The position numbers were made by a program, and so were the translations under genes. From assembly GCA_004554205.1 (NCBI GenBank), contig SFNH01000064.1, forward strand, positions 1 to 10,192: 10,192 nucleotides of DNA, given 5' to 3'. Position 1 is the first letter of the stretch, and the number at the start of each line of letters is the position of its first letter. This stretch comes from Clostridium sp. (GTDB lineage Bacteria > Bacillota > Clostridia > Lachnospirales > Lachnospiraceae). Under the pieces are notes generated by a model. That model saw only the letters and a program-made list of their open reading frames with translations, was not told the origin of the DNA and ran no database searches. Shown here one piece after another: positions 1-6,525 of this stretch.

Positions 1-74
1 AGGTATGTCCCGCAAAGTGGAAACCGGGTGAAGACACGCTGACGCCGAGCCTCGATCTGGTCGGCATGCTTTAA
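1..74 (+). CDS. ahpC: Alkyl hydroperoxide reductase AhpC, C-terminal end (partial)
   Basis: Only the last 23 codons are inside the window, read from base 3 to the TAA at 72-74; the gene starts upstream. They encode V-C-P-A-K-W-K-P-G-E followed by a tail ending L-D-L-V-G-M-L. This is the characteristic C-terminus of typical 2-Cys AhpC peroxiredoxins; the enterobacterial protein has VCPAKWK and SLDLVG at the same places. The Cys encoded at 6-8 is the resolving cysteine, which forms the intersubunit disulfide with the peroxidatic cysteine of the other monomer. The enzyme is cytoplasmic and reduces hydrogen peroxide and organic peroxides. The next gene, 34 bp downstream, encodes its likely reductant, so the two probably form an operon. 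Identification is secure despite the short length. Confidence 0.9.
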   Translation, partial: VCPAKWKPGEDTLTPSLDLVGML

Positions 75-108
75 GCCGCGGAATTCATTAGAAGGGGGGG
101 GTAGGAGC

Positions 109-768
109 ATGATCGATCGAAATACGATTCCCGCGGAGTCTCCTCTGATCGGGGACGAGTTAAAGGGGCAGCTTGCGCAGATTCTTGCGAAGATGAAAGA
201 GCCGATGACGGTGAAGGCGATCGTTCCCACGGATACGGACAAGGGCGCCGAGATGGCGGCATTCTTAAATGTCTTCTGCGGGCTTGGTGATAAGATTTCC
301 CTTGAGCTTTACGAGGCCGGCGAAGCGGAGGCCGTGCCGGAGTTAAACGCGGCGTATCTGCCTGTGACGGGACTTTATAAGGACGGCGAATTTAAGCGGG
401 TCTCCTTCCACGGCGTTCCCGGGGGCAAGGAGATCAACCCGTTCGTTGCGGCCATGATCAATCTGTCGGGAGCCGGGAAGGGCGTCGGCTTTCTTCTTAA
501 GAAAAAGATCGAGAAGATCAGTAAGCCGGCGAATTTAAAGATCTGCGTTTCCCTGGCGTGTCACCACTGTCCGAACGTAGTCGCGGCGTGCCAGCAGATC
601 GCGCTGTTAAATCCCATGGTGGAGGCGGAGATGATCGACGCCCGCCTGTATGAGGATCTCGGCGCGCGCTATAAGATTGAGCGCGTGCCGTGCCTGATCG
701 TGAATGATCAGGATATCTATATGGGCGAGAAAACGATAGATGAGATTGTGGATTTGTTAAAAAGTTGA
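109..768 (+). CDS. Stand-alone AhpF N-terminal-domain-like thioredoxin-fold protein
   Basis: A 219-residue protein matching the N-terminal domain of AhpF, which is two fused thioredoxin folds. The first half (about residues 10-120) has no redox cysteine pair. The second half has A-C151-H-H-C154-P, which corresponds to the S-C-H-N-C-P dithiol of enterobacterial AhpF that hands electrons to AhpC. A further Cys follows in the cis-Pro loop (R-V-P-C), where AhpF usually has VPA. The FAD/NAD reductase part that makes AhpF about 520 residues is absent: the frame stops at 766-768 and intergenic DNA follows. The protein therefore probably needs a separate thioredoxin reductase. The start is the first ATG; an eight-G run (94-101) gives a Shine-Dalgarno 7 nt upstream, while the AGGAG at 103-107 is too close to the ATG. 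It sits directly after ahpC. Being an AhpC-specific electron donor is inferred from homology and position. Confidence 0.85.
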   Translation: MIDRNTIPAESPLIGDELKGQLAQILAKMKEPMTVKAIVPTDTDKGAEMAAFLNVFCGLGDKISLELYEAGEAEAVPELNAAYLPVTGLYKDGEFKRVSFHGVPGGKEINPFVAAMINLSGAGKGVGFLLKKKIEKISKPANLKICVSLACHHCPNVVAACQQIALLNPMVEAEMIDARLYEDLGARYKIERVPCLIVNDQDIYMGEKTIDEIVDLLKS

Positions 769-870
769 CAAATTAGACGGAAAAACCGCAATAAATCAAA
801 TAAAATGCACAAGAATTTTTAAAAAATAATAAATTTTCTTATAAAACCGTCGCATTTTTTCATTTTTTTG

Positions 871-899
871 TTGCTATTATTTGTTTAATGTGCTATCCT
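871..899 (+). promoter_or_regulatory. Probable sigma-A promoter of the glycerol operon
   Basis: A -35 like TTGCTA (871-876) and a -10 like TATCCT (894-899) are separated by 17 nt. The bases just before the -10 are TGTGC, matching the TRTGn extended -10 element common in Gram-positive bacteria. T-rich DNA lies directly upstream. Initiation about 7 nt past the -10 would put the 5' end near 906 and give a leader of about 158 nt before glpK. Neither hexamer is perfect, so the call rests on spacing, the extended -10 and position. Confidence 0.6.
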
Positions 900-919
900 T
901 AGAGTGGAGAGGCAATGTG

Positions 920-1015
920 ATGGATGACGAGAGCACAGCAGACCGTCGGAAATGCCGGAGACAGGTCTCTGTGCTCTCATTTAAAATGGCTGCGAAAAAA
1001 AGGTACAACTTTTAA
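920..1015 (+). CDS. Possible 31-codon leader ORF upstream of glpK
   Basis: An ATG at 920 opens a 31-codon frame ending with TAA at 1013-1015. GGAGAGG (906-912) sits 7 nt upstream, an excellent Shine-Dalgarno. The predicted peptide begins M-D-D-E-S-T-A-D-R-R-K-C and ends K-K-R-Y-N-F; it is basic and resembles nothing I recognise. The frame runs through the whole leader hairpin, so ribosomes translating it would unfold that hairpin. The Shine-Dalgarno would lie at the very 5' end of the predicted transcript. The frame could be accidental, because GA-rich leader sequence easily mimics a ribosome site. It is listed as a candidate leader peptide only. Confidence 0.3.
   Translation: MDDESTADRRKCRRQVSVLSFKMAAKKRYNF
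929..978 (+). promoter_or_regulatory. glpK leader hairpin, candidate antitermination or RNA-binding element
   Basis: GAGAGCACAG (929-938) pairs perfectly with CTGTGCTCTC (969-978). A single bulged C (939) follows, then AGACC (940-944) pairs with GGTCT (964-968), and CGG (947-949) can pair with CCG (955-957). An alternative small hairpin, GAGAC (958-962) with GTCTC (965-969), would compete with it. Only three T follow the stem (980-982), so it is a poor intrinsic terminator as drawn. In Bacillus, the leaders of glycerol genes are bound by the antiterminator GlpP when glycerol 3-phosphate is present. The position here fits that kind of control, but the GlpP link is inference and no glpP gene is in the window. 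A hairpin of the same design precedes the glpA-like gene. Confidence 0.6.
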
Positions 1016-1053
1016 AATAAAATGTTATGCAGGTGCATATCAATAAAACAAAA

Positions 1054-1058
1054 GGAGG
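1054..1058 (+). promoter_or_regulatory. glpK ribosome binding site, decides the start
   Basis: GGAGG abuts an in-frame ATG at 1059 with no spacer, but lies 6 nt before a second in-frame ATG at 1065. Only the second has workable spacing, and it gives the usual glycerol kinase beginning M-A-K-Y-V. Confidence 0.85.
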
Positions 1059-1064
1059 ATGAAC

Positions 1065-2561
1065 ATGGCAAAGTATGTAATGGCTCTGGACGCGGGTACA
1101 ACCAGCAACAGGTGTATCCTGTTCAACGAAAGAGGTGAAATGTGCAGTGTTGCACAGAAGGAGTTCACACAGTACTTTCCGAAACCGGGTTGGGTAGAGC
1201 ACGATGCGGACGAGATCTGGTCCACGCAGCTCGAGGTTGCACAGAAGGCGATGGCAAACTTAAATGTCACAGCCGCCGACATTGCAGCGATCGGCATCAC
1301 GAACCAGCGTGAGACGACCATCGTCTGGGATAAGAAAACGGGCGTTCCGGTTCATCACGCGATCGTGTGGCAGTGCCGCAGGACTTCCGAGTACTGCGAT
1401 TCCCTGAATGCGAAGGGACTGACCGAGACCTTCCGCGAGAAGACCGGTCTCGTGATCGACGCATATTTCTCCGGTACCAAGATTAAATGGATCCTTGACA
1501 ATGTGGAGGGCGCAAGGGAGCGCGCGGAGAGAGGAGAACTCCTGTTCGGAACAGTGGAGACCTGGCTGATCTGGAAACTGACGAAGGGCAAGGTACATGT
1601 GACCGATTACTCCAACGCATCCCGCACCATGCTGTTCAATATCAAGACGCTCCAGTGGGACGATGATATCCTGGCGGAGTTAAACATTCCGAAGTGTATG
1701 CTCCCCGAGGCGAAGCCCTCAAGCTGCATTTACGGCGAGGCCGATCCGCAGTTCTTCGGCGGTCCGATCCCCATCGGCGGCGCGGCAGGCGACCAGCAGG
1801 CGGCATTGTTCGGACAGACCTGTTTTGGACCGGGCGAGGCGAAGAATACATACGGCACAGGCTGCTTCCTTCTGATGAACACCGGAGAGAAGCCTGTATA
1901 TTCCAAGAACGGTCTGGTGACCACCATTGCGTGGGGGCTGGACGGCAAAGTTAATTACGCGCTCGAGGGCTCGATCTTCGTGGCGGGCGCCGCGATCCAG
2001 TGGCTGCGCGATGAGATGAGGTTGATTGATTCCTCGCCGGATTCCGAGTATATGGCGCAGAAGGTGAAGGACACCAACGGCTGCTATGTGGTTCCGGCAT
2101 TCACCGGTCTTGGCGCACCGCACTGGGATCAGTACGCGAGAGGCGCGATCGTAGGCCTCACCCGCGGCGTGAATAAATACCATATCATCCGGGCCACCCT
2201 GGAGTCGCTCTGCTATCAGGTAAATGACGTGCTTCAGGCGATGAAGGCGGATTCCGGCATCGAGCTGGCGGCCCTTAAGGTAGACGGCGGCGCAAGCGCC
2301 AACAACTTCCTGATGCAGACCCAGGCGGATATCAGCAATGCCCCGGTCAATCGTCCGATGTGCGTGGAGACTACCGCTATGGGCGCCGCTTATCTGGCGG
2401 GTCTGGCAGTCGGTTACTGGTCGAGCAAGGAGGACGTGATCAAGAACTGGGCGATCGACAGAAGCTTTACGCCGGCGATATCCGAGGAGGAGAGAACGAC
2501 CCGCGTGAAGGGCTGGAACAAGGCCGTGAAGTGCTCTTACGGCTGGGCAAAGGAAGACTAA
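1065..2561 (+). CDS. glpK: Glycerol kinase
   Basis: A 498-residue FGGY-family kinase of normal GlpK length. It phosphorylates glycerol with ATP to sn-glycerol 3-phosphate in the cytoplasm, trapping glycerol brought in by the GlpF encoded next door. The N-terminal phosphate loop D-A-G-T-T-S-N-R is at residues 9-16. The glycerol-binding N-Q-R82-E83-T is present, as are the Y-F-S-G-T-K segment and the catalytic-base motif G-D243-Q-Q-A-A-L-F-G. The nucleotide-binding D-G-G-A-S-A-N-N-F-L lies near the C-terminus. Many low-GC Gram-positive GlpKs carry a D-Y-H-F-F/Y-G histidine that is phosphorylated by HPr to activate the enzyme. Here the segment reads D-P-Q229-F-F-G, so that control site is missing. 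The start at 1065 is set by ribosome-site spacing. It is the first gene of the operon, with glpF 37 bp downstream. Confidence 0.97.
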   Translation: MAKYVMALDAGTTSNRCILFNERGEMCSVAQKEFTQYFPKPGWVEHDADEIWSTQLEVAQKAMANLNVTAADIAAIGITNQRETTIVWDKKTGVPVHHAIVWQCRRTSEYCDSLNAKGLTETFREKTGLVIDAYFSGTKIKWILDNVEGARERAERGELLFGTVETWLIWKLTKGKVHVTDYSNASRTMLFNIKTLQWDDDILAELNIPKCMLPEAKPSSCIYGEADPQFFGGPIPIGGAAGDQQAALFGQTCFGPGEAKNTYGTGCFLLMNTGEKPVYSKNGLVTTIAWGLDGKVNYALEGSIFVAGAAIQWLRDEMRLIDSSPDSEYMAQKVKDTNGCYVVPAFTGLGAPHWDQYARGAIVGLTRGVNKYHIIRATLESLCYQVNDVLQAMKADSGIELAALKVDGGASANNFLMQTQADISNAPVNRPMCVETTAMGAAYLAGLAVGYWSSKEDVIKNWAIDRSFTPAISEEERTTRVKGWNKAVKCSYGWAKED

Positions 2562-2598
2562 GGAAATTGCATAAAAAGAAAGATAAGGGGGTATCTGT

Positions 2599-3312
2599 AT
2601 GTTACCATATATTGCTGAGTTTTTAGGAACAATGATGTTGATTCTCTTAGGCGACGGCGTTGTCGCCAACGTGACATTAAACAAGTCGGGCATGAAGGGC
2701 GCCGGTTCAATCCAGATCACGCTCGCCTGGGGTCTTGCGGTTATGGTGCCGGCATTCATCTTCGGCGCCGCGTCGGGAGCCCATTTCAATCCGGCTTTAA
2801 CCATCGCGCTGGCGGTGGACGGCAGCATGTCCTGGGCTATGGTTCCGGGCTACATCATCGCACAGTTTGCGGGCGCGTTTGTCGGCGCATGCCTGGTTTA
2901 TATCCTGTTCAAGGATCAGTTTGACGCAACCGAGTCCGCAGGGACCAAGCTCGGCGTGTTCTCTACCGGCCCGTCTGTTCCGAATATGCCTCTCAATATT
3001 CTGAGCGAGGCGATCGGAACCTTCGTTCTGGTGTTCGCGATCAAGGGTCTTGCACAGGTTACGAACTGCGCGCCCGGCGTTGAGAAATTCCTGGTATTCG
3101 GGATCATCGTATCCATCGGTATGTCCCTCGGCGGCCTGACCGGTTACGCGATCAATCCGGCGCGTGACTTAGGACCTCGTCTGGCGCACACGCTGCTGCC
3201 GATCAAGGGCAAGGGCGATTCCAACTGGGGCTATGCACCGGTTGTCATTGTGGGACCGATCATCGGCGCGGTTGCCGCAGTCCTTTTATATGGGGCGATT
3301 CCGTGGGCATAA
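2599..3312 (+). CDS. glpF: Glycerol uptake facilitator (aquaglyceroporin)
   Basis: A 237-residue MIP-family channel that lets glycerol cross the cytoplasmic membrane by facilitated diffusion. Both pore signatures are present: H-F-N64-P-A-L-T in the first half, and I-N186-P-A-R-D190-L-G-P in the second. The Asp right after N-P-A-R marks glycerol facilitators as opposed to water-only aquaporins. Hydrophobic stretches alternate along the chain as expected for six membrane helices and two half-helices. It starts at ATG 2599 behind AAGGGGG, and the start runs straight into the first helix (M-L-P-Y-I-A-E-F-L-G-T). It lies 37 bp after glpK, the usual pairing in Bacillota, and is followed by a 105-bp gap holding a hairpin. 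Confidence 0.95.
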   Translation: MLPYIAEFLGTMMLILLGDGVVANVTLNKSGMKGAGSIQITLAWGLAVMVPAFIFGAASGAHFNPALTIALAVDGSMSWAMVPGYIIAQFAGAFVGACLVYILFKDQFDATESAGTKLGVFSTGPSVPNMPLNILSEAIGTFVLVFAIKGLAQVTNCAPGVEKFLVFGIIVSIGMSLGGLTGYAINPARDLGPRLAHTLLPIKGKGDSNWGYAPVVIVGPIIGAVAAVLLYGAIPWA

Positions 3313-3335
3313 GCCGCGGGGCCTGATGTGTGAGT

Positions 3336-3386
3336 GAAAGAGCAGCGGCGGAGGGTGGCGACCATCTTTATCTGCCCTGCTCTTTC
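3336..3386 (+). promoter_or_regulatory. Intergenic hairpin before the glpA-like gene, built like the glpK leader hairpin
   Basis: GAAAGAGCAG (3336-3345) pairs perfectly with CTGCTCTTTC (3377-3386). A bulged C (3346) follows, then GGCGGA (3347-3352) pairs with TCTGCC (3371-3376) with one G-U. The apical loop is 18 nt. No T run follows, so it is not an ordinary terminator. The glpK leader hairpin has the same plan: 10 bp ending in CAG, bulged C, inner stem. The first 11 bases agree at 8 positions (G-A-n-A-G-n-n-C-A-G-C). It may be a second binding site for the same regulator, or a processing or stability element that sets the level of the downstream genes. Confidence 0.55.
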
Positions 3387-3417
3387 GTGGTATGGCGAGA
3401 GAAAGGAAAGAAAGAGA

Positions 3418-4857
3418 ATGTATGATGTAATGATCATCGGCGCAGGCGTCTCGGGAAGCTCCTCCGCGCGTGAGCTCTCCAGATACCAGGCAAAGGTCTG
3501 TGTCCTGGAAAAAGAAGAGGATGTCTGCTGCGGCACTTCAAAGGCAAACAGTGCCATCGTACATGCAGGCTATGATGCGGCAAACGGTTCTCTCATGGCG
3601 AAGCTGAATGTGGAGGGAAACCAGATGATGGAAGCGCTGTCGAAGGAGCTTGACTTTTCCTTCAGCCGCTGCGGTTCCCTGGTTGTTTGCCTCGACGAAG
3701 AAAACCTGCCGAATCTTTGGGCGCTCTATGAGCGCGGCGTGAAAAACGGCGTGAAGGATATGCGCGTCATTCTGGATAAGGATGAGATCCACGAAATGGA
3801 GCCGAATCTGTCGGATGAGGTGGTCGGAGTCCTGTACGCGCCGACAGCCGGGATCGTATGCCCGTTTGGCATGAATATCGCGATGGCAGAGAATGCCAAC
3901 ACAAACGGCGTTGAGTTCCGCTTTAACACGGAGGTACAGGATATAAAGAAGATTGAGGGCGGCTGGGAGCTTGTCACGAATAACGGCACGTTTCAGACCC
4001 GCTATGTAGTCAATGCCGCCGGAGTGTACGCGGATAAATTCCACAACATGGTAAGTGAGAAGAAGATCCATATCACGCCGAGAAGAGGCGACTACTGTTT
4101 GCTCGATAAGAGCGCCGGGAAGCATGTGAGCAAAACAATCTTTGCGCTTCCGAGCAAGTACGGGAAGGGCGTTTTAGTGTCGCCGACGATCCACGGGAAT
4201 CTCCTTGTGGGGCCGACGGCGATCGATATCGAAGATAAGGAGGGTACCGCGACGACCAGGGCCGGATTGGACGAGCTCATCAGCAAGGCGGGGATGAACG
4301 TAAAGAATCTGCCAATGCGCCAGGTGATCACCTCCTTTGCGGGTCTGCGCGCCCATGAGGACGGGCACGAGTTCATCATCGGCGAGGTGGAGGGCGCACC
4401 CGGCTTTATCGACTGTGCGGGGATCGAGTCTCCGGGTCTCACGAGCGCGCCTGCCATCGGAAAGATGGTCGCCGAGATCCTGCGTGACAAGATGAATCTC
4501 GCGCCAAACCCCGATTTCGTGGGGACAAGAAAGGGCATTTTAAATCCGGAGACGCTCTCGATCGAGGAGCGCAACGCACTGATCAGGGAAAAACCGGCAT
4601 ACGGAAATATCATCTGCCGCTGTGAGATGGTGACGGAGGGCGAGATCCTGGATGCGATCCATCGTCCGCTCGGCGCACGGTCATTAGACGGCGTGAAGCG
4701 CAGGACGAGAGCGGGGATGGGGCGCTGCCAGTCGGGCTTCTGTTCTCCGAGAACCATGGAGATTCTTGCGAGGGAGTGCGGCATGAGTATGCTTGACATT
4801 ACAAAATCCGGAGGCGGCTCCAAACTGCTGGTCGGGACCAACAAGGATCGGATTTAA
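3418..4857 (+). CDS. GlpA-like FAD-dependent dehydrogenase with BFD [2Fe-2S] domain
   Basis: A 479-residue flavoprotein. An N-terminal FAD-binding fold shows I-I-G8-A-G10-V-S-G13, followed by a DAO-type body to about residue 380. The C-terminal BFD-like domain carries C400-R-C402 and C437-x4-C442, the standard four-cysteine arrangement for a [2Fe-2S] cluster. This domain order is that of anaerobic glycerol-3-phosphate dehydrogenase GlpA, which oxidises glycerol 3-phosphate to dihydroxyacetone phosphate. The operon, directly after glpKF, supports that role. The body also resembles 2-hydroxyglutarate oxidase-type proteins, so the substrate rests on context. An upstream in-frame ATG at 3334 is rejected: it would add 28 unconserved residues encoded by the hairpin. 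The ATG at 3418 follows AAAGGAAAG and leads directly into the FAD motif. No GlpB or GlpC membrane partner follows; a second flavoprotein and a DUF1667 protein do. Confidence 0.85.
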   Translation: MYDVMIIGAGVSGSSSARELSRYQAKVCVLEKEEDVCCGTSKANSAIVHAGYDAANGSLMAKLNVEGNQMMEALSKELDFSFSRCGSLVVCLDEENLPNLWALYERGVKNGVKDMRVILDKDEIHEMEPNLSDEVVGVLYAPTAGIVCPFGMNIAMAENANTNGVEFRFNTEVQDIKKIEGGWELVTNNGTFQTRYVVNAAGVYADKFHNMVSEKKIHITPRRGDYCLLDKSAGKHVSKTIFALPSKYGKGVLVSPTIHGNLLVGPTAIDIEDKEGTATTRAGLDELISKAGMNVKNLPMRQVITSFAGLRAHEDGHEFIIGEVEGAPGFIDCAGIESPGLTSAPAIGKMVAEILRDKMNLAPNPDFVGTRKGILNPETLSIEERNALIREKPAYGNIICRCEMVTEGEILDAIHRPLGARSLDGVKRRTRAGMGRCQSGFCSPRTMEILARECGMSMLDITKSGGGSKLLVGTNKDRI

Positions 4858-4869
4858 AGGAGGGCGCAG

Positions 4870-6135
4870 ATGAAGTCATATGATATTGTGATAATCGGTG
4901 GCGGACCTGCGGGTCTTTCCGCAGCAGTTTCCGCAAGGAAAGAGGGAACCGAGAGCATCCTGATCCTGGAGCGCGACAAGGAGCTTGGCGGTATCTTAAA
5001 TCAGTGTATCCACAACGGTTTCGGGCTTCACACTTTCAAGGAGGAGCTTACGGGGCCGGAGTACGCAGGGCGATTTATCGACCAGGTGCTTGAACTTGGG
5101 ATCGAGTATAAGCTTCACACCATGGTCATGGATATCAGCCCTGACAAAATTGTAACTGCCATGAACCGTGAGGAGGGAATGTTCCAGATCAAGGCGAAGG
5201 CAGTGATCCTTGCCATGGGGTGCAGGGAGCGTTCCAGAGGCGCGCTCAATATTCCGGGCTACCGTCCGGCGGGGATTTACTCCGCGGGCACGGCGCAGCG
5301 CCTGGTAAACATGGAGGGCTTCATGCCGGGGCGTGAGGTCGTGATCTTAGGCTCCGGTGACATCGGTCTGATCATGGCGCGCCGCATGACCTTTGAGGGC
5401 GCGAAGGTTAAGGTGGTCGCAGAGCTTATGCCTTATTCGGGAGGTCTGAAGCGAAATATCGTACAGTGTCTTGACGACTACGGGATTCCGTTAAAGCTCA
5501 GCCACACGGTAGTGGATATCAAGGGGAAACAACGTCTCGAGGGAGTCACTCTGGCACAGGTGGACGATAAGGGCAAGCCGATTCCCGGAACCGAGGAGGA
5601 GTACAGCTGTGATACGCTGCTTTTGTCGGTCGGCCTGATCCCGGAGAATGAGCTGTCAAACGGGATGGGCGTTTCGATGAATCCGGTCACCTCCGGCCCA
5701 AAGGTCAACGAGCGCATGGAGACCAGCATTGAGGGCGTGTTTGCCTGCGGCAATGTGCTCCATGTCCATGACCTGGTGGACTTTGTTTCCGAGGAAGCCG
5801 CCGCGGCGGGCAGAAACGCGGCCCGCTATGTGAGGGACGGCAAAGCAGAGGGAAGCGGTCATGTTATCACGTTGAATCCGACGAACGGCGTGCGCTACAC
5901 CGTTCCGTGCACAATCGACCCGGAGAAGATGGATGACTCGCAGATTGTTCGCTTCCGTGTCGGAAATGTGTATAAAAACTGTTACATCGGCGTATATTTT
6001 GACGATGAGCAGGTGATGAGGCGGAAACGCCCGGTGGTGGCGCCCGGCGAGATGGAGGAGATCAAGCTGGAGAAGGAAAAGCTGCTTGAGAAACCGGAGC
6101 TTAGGACCATTACCATTCAGATTGAGGAGGCATAA
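4870..6135 (+). CDS. NAD(P)/FAD-dependent oxidoreductase, partner of the GlpA-like protein
   Basis: A 421-residue pyridine-nucleotide-disulfide-oxidoreductase-fold protein. The FAD-binding I-I-G10-G-G-P-A-G15 is at the N-terminus, and a second dinucleotide fold, I-L-G161-S-G-D-I-G166, gives the NAD(P) site. The late G-V-F-A-C-G-N motif closes the FAD site. It lacks the C-x2-C or C-x4-C redox disulfide of thioredoxin and lipoamide reductases, so it is not a disulfide reductase. It starts 12 bp after the GlpA-like gene behind AAAGGAGGG, and only 4 bp separate it from the DUF1667 gene. Inference: it passes electrons from glycerol-3-phosphate oxidation between the [2Fe-2S] domain of its neighbour and NAD(P), taking the place of GlpB/GlpC. 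The fold is certain; the electron acceptor is not shown by the sequence. Confidence 0.82.
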   Translation: MKSYDIVIIGGGPAGLSAAVSARKEGTESILILERDKELGGILNQCIHNGFGLHTFKEELTGPEYAGRFIDQVLELGIEYKLHTMVMDISPDKIVTAMNREEGMFQIKAKAVILAMGCRERSRGALNIPGYRPAGIYSAGTAQRLVNMEGFMPGREVVILGSGDIGLIMARRMTFEGAKVKVVAELMPYSGGLKRNIVQCLDDYGIPLKLSHTVVDIKGKQRLEGVTLAQVDDKGKPIPGTEEEYSCDTLLLSVGLIPENELSNGMGVSMNPVTSGPKVNERMETSIEGVFACGNVLHVHDLVDFVSEEAAAAGRNAARYVRDGKAEGSGHVITLNPTNGVRYTVPCTIDPEKMDDSQIVRFRVGNVYKNCYIGVYFDDEQVMRRKRPVVAPGEMEEIKLEKEKLLEKPELRTITIQIEEA

Positions 6136-6139
6136 GACC

Positions 6140-6499
6140 ATGGAGAAAAGAGAATTGATCTGTATCGGTTGTCCTATGGGCTGCCCCTTGAGCGTGGAGC
6201 TTCAGGGCGGTGAGGTTGTGAGTGTGTCCGGCTATACCTGCAAGCGGGGCGAGGTGTACGCGCGCAAGGAGGTCACCAATCCGACGAGGATCGTCACCTC
6301 TACAGTCCGGGTTGAGGGCGGAAGCGCGGACATGGTCTCCGTGAAGACGAAAGAGGATATCCCTAAGGACAGAATATTTGACTGTGTGCGTGCGTTAAAG
6401 GGCGTGACAGTGAAGGCTCCGGTGCATATCGGCGATGTGATCATTCCCGATGTGGCGGGGACAGGAGTTGACATTGTAGCGACGAAGCAAGTATTATAA
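6140..6499 (+). CDS. DUF1667 cysteine protein, probable iron-sulfur subunit
   Basis: A 119-residue protein of the DUF1667 family, which occurs with this pair of flavoproteins in clostridial glycerol clusters. Its cysteines are C8-x2-C11-x3-C15 and C34, in the context C-I-G-C-P-M-G-C-P and G-Y-T-C-K-R-G. This spacing resembles the N-terminal [4Fe-4S] motif of molybdopterin oxidoreductases, so a cluster is plausible but unproven. The remainder has the conserved N-P-T-R-I-V-T-S-T-V-R-V stretch and a C-terminal part with I-P-D-V-A-G-T-G-V-D-I-V-A-T. The start at 6140 follows GAGGAGG, which lies in the last codons of the previous gene; a frame reaching back to 6086 would overlap that gene and is unlikely. 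It is probably an electron-transfer or assembly subunit of the oxidoreductase encoded just before. Confidence 0.85.
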   Translation: MEKRELICIGCPMGCPLSVELQGGEVVSVSGYTCKRGEVYARKEVTNPTRIVTSTVRVEGGSADMVSVKTKEDIPKDRIFDCVRALKGVTVKAPVHIGDVIIPDVAGTGVDIVATKQVL

Positions 6500-6525
6500 T
6501 AGAAGTTCGGAAAGGAAGGATATCA

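Larger units (their letters stand above)
769..1064 (+). other. AT-rich intergenic region and glpK leader
   Basis: About 296 bp separate the AhpF-like gene from glpK. The first 100 bp are very AT-rich with several A and T runs but no convincing terminator hairpin for the upstream genes. The rest contains a promoter (871-899), a large hairpin (929-978), a possible 31-codon leader ORF (920-1015), a 14-nt palindrome (1026-1039) and the glpK ribosome binding site (1054-1058). I did not find a catabolite-response (cre) sequence close to consensus. Confidence 0.7.

Noticed and set aside
765..792. TTGACA at 765-770, a consensus -35 box
   Set aside because: It overlaps the stop codon of the AhpF-like gene, and the 17-18 nt spacing gives only GCAATA or CAATAA as -10; the promoter at 871-899 is better.
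810..866. AT-rich stretch as terminator of the ahp genes
   Set aside because: The possible stems are A-T only and imperfect; no GC-rich hairpin precedes a T run in the usual way.
1719..2828. Long minus-strand open frame (369 codons) opposite glpK and glpF
   Set aside because: It runs antisense to two certain genes, shows no recognisable domain, and is explained by the codon bias of the plus-strand genes.
3334..3417. N-terminal extension of the GlpA-like protein from an upstream ATG
   Set aside because: The extra 28 residues are encoded by the intergenic hairpin and lack family character; ATG 3418 has its own ribosome site and leads directly into the FAD motif.
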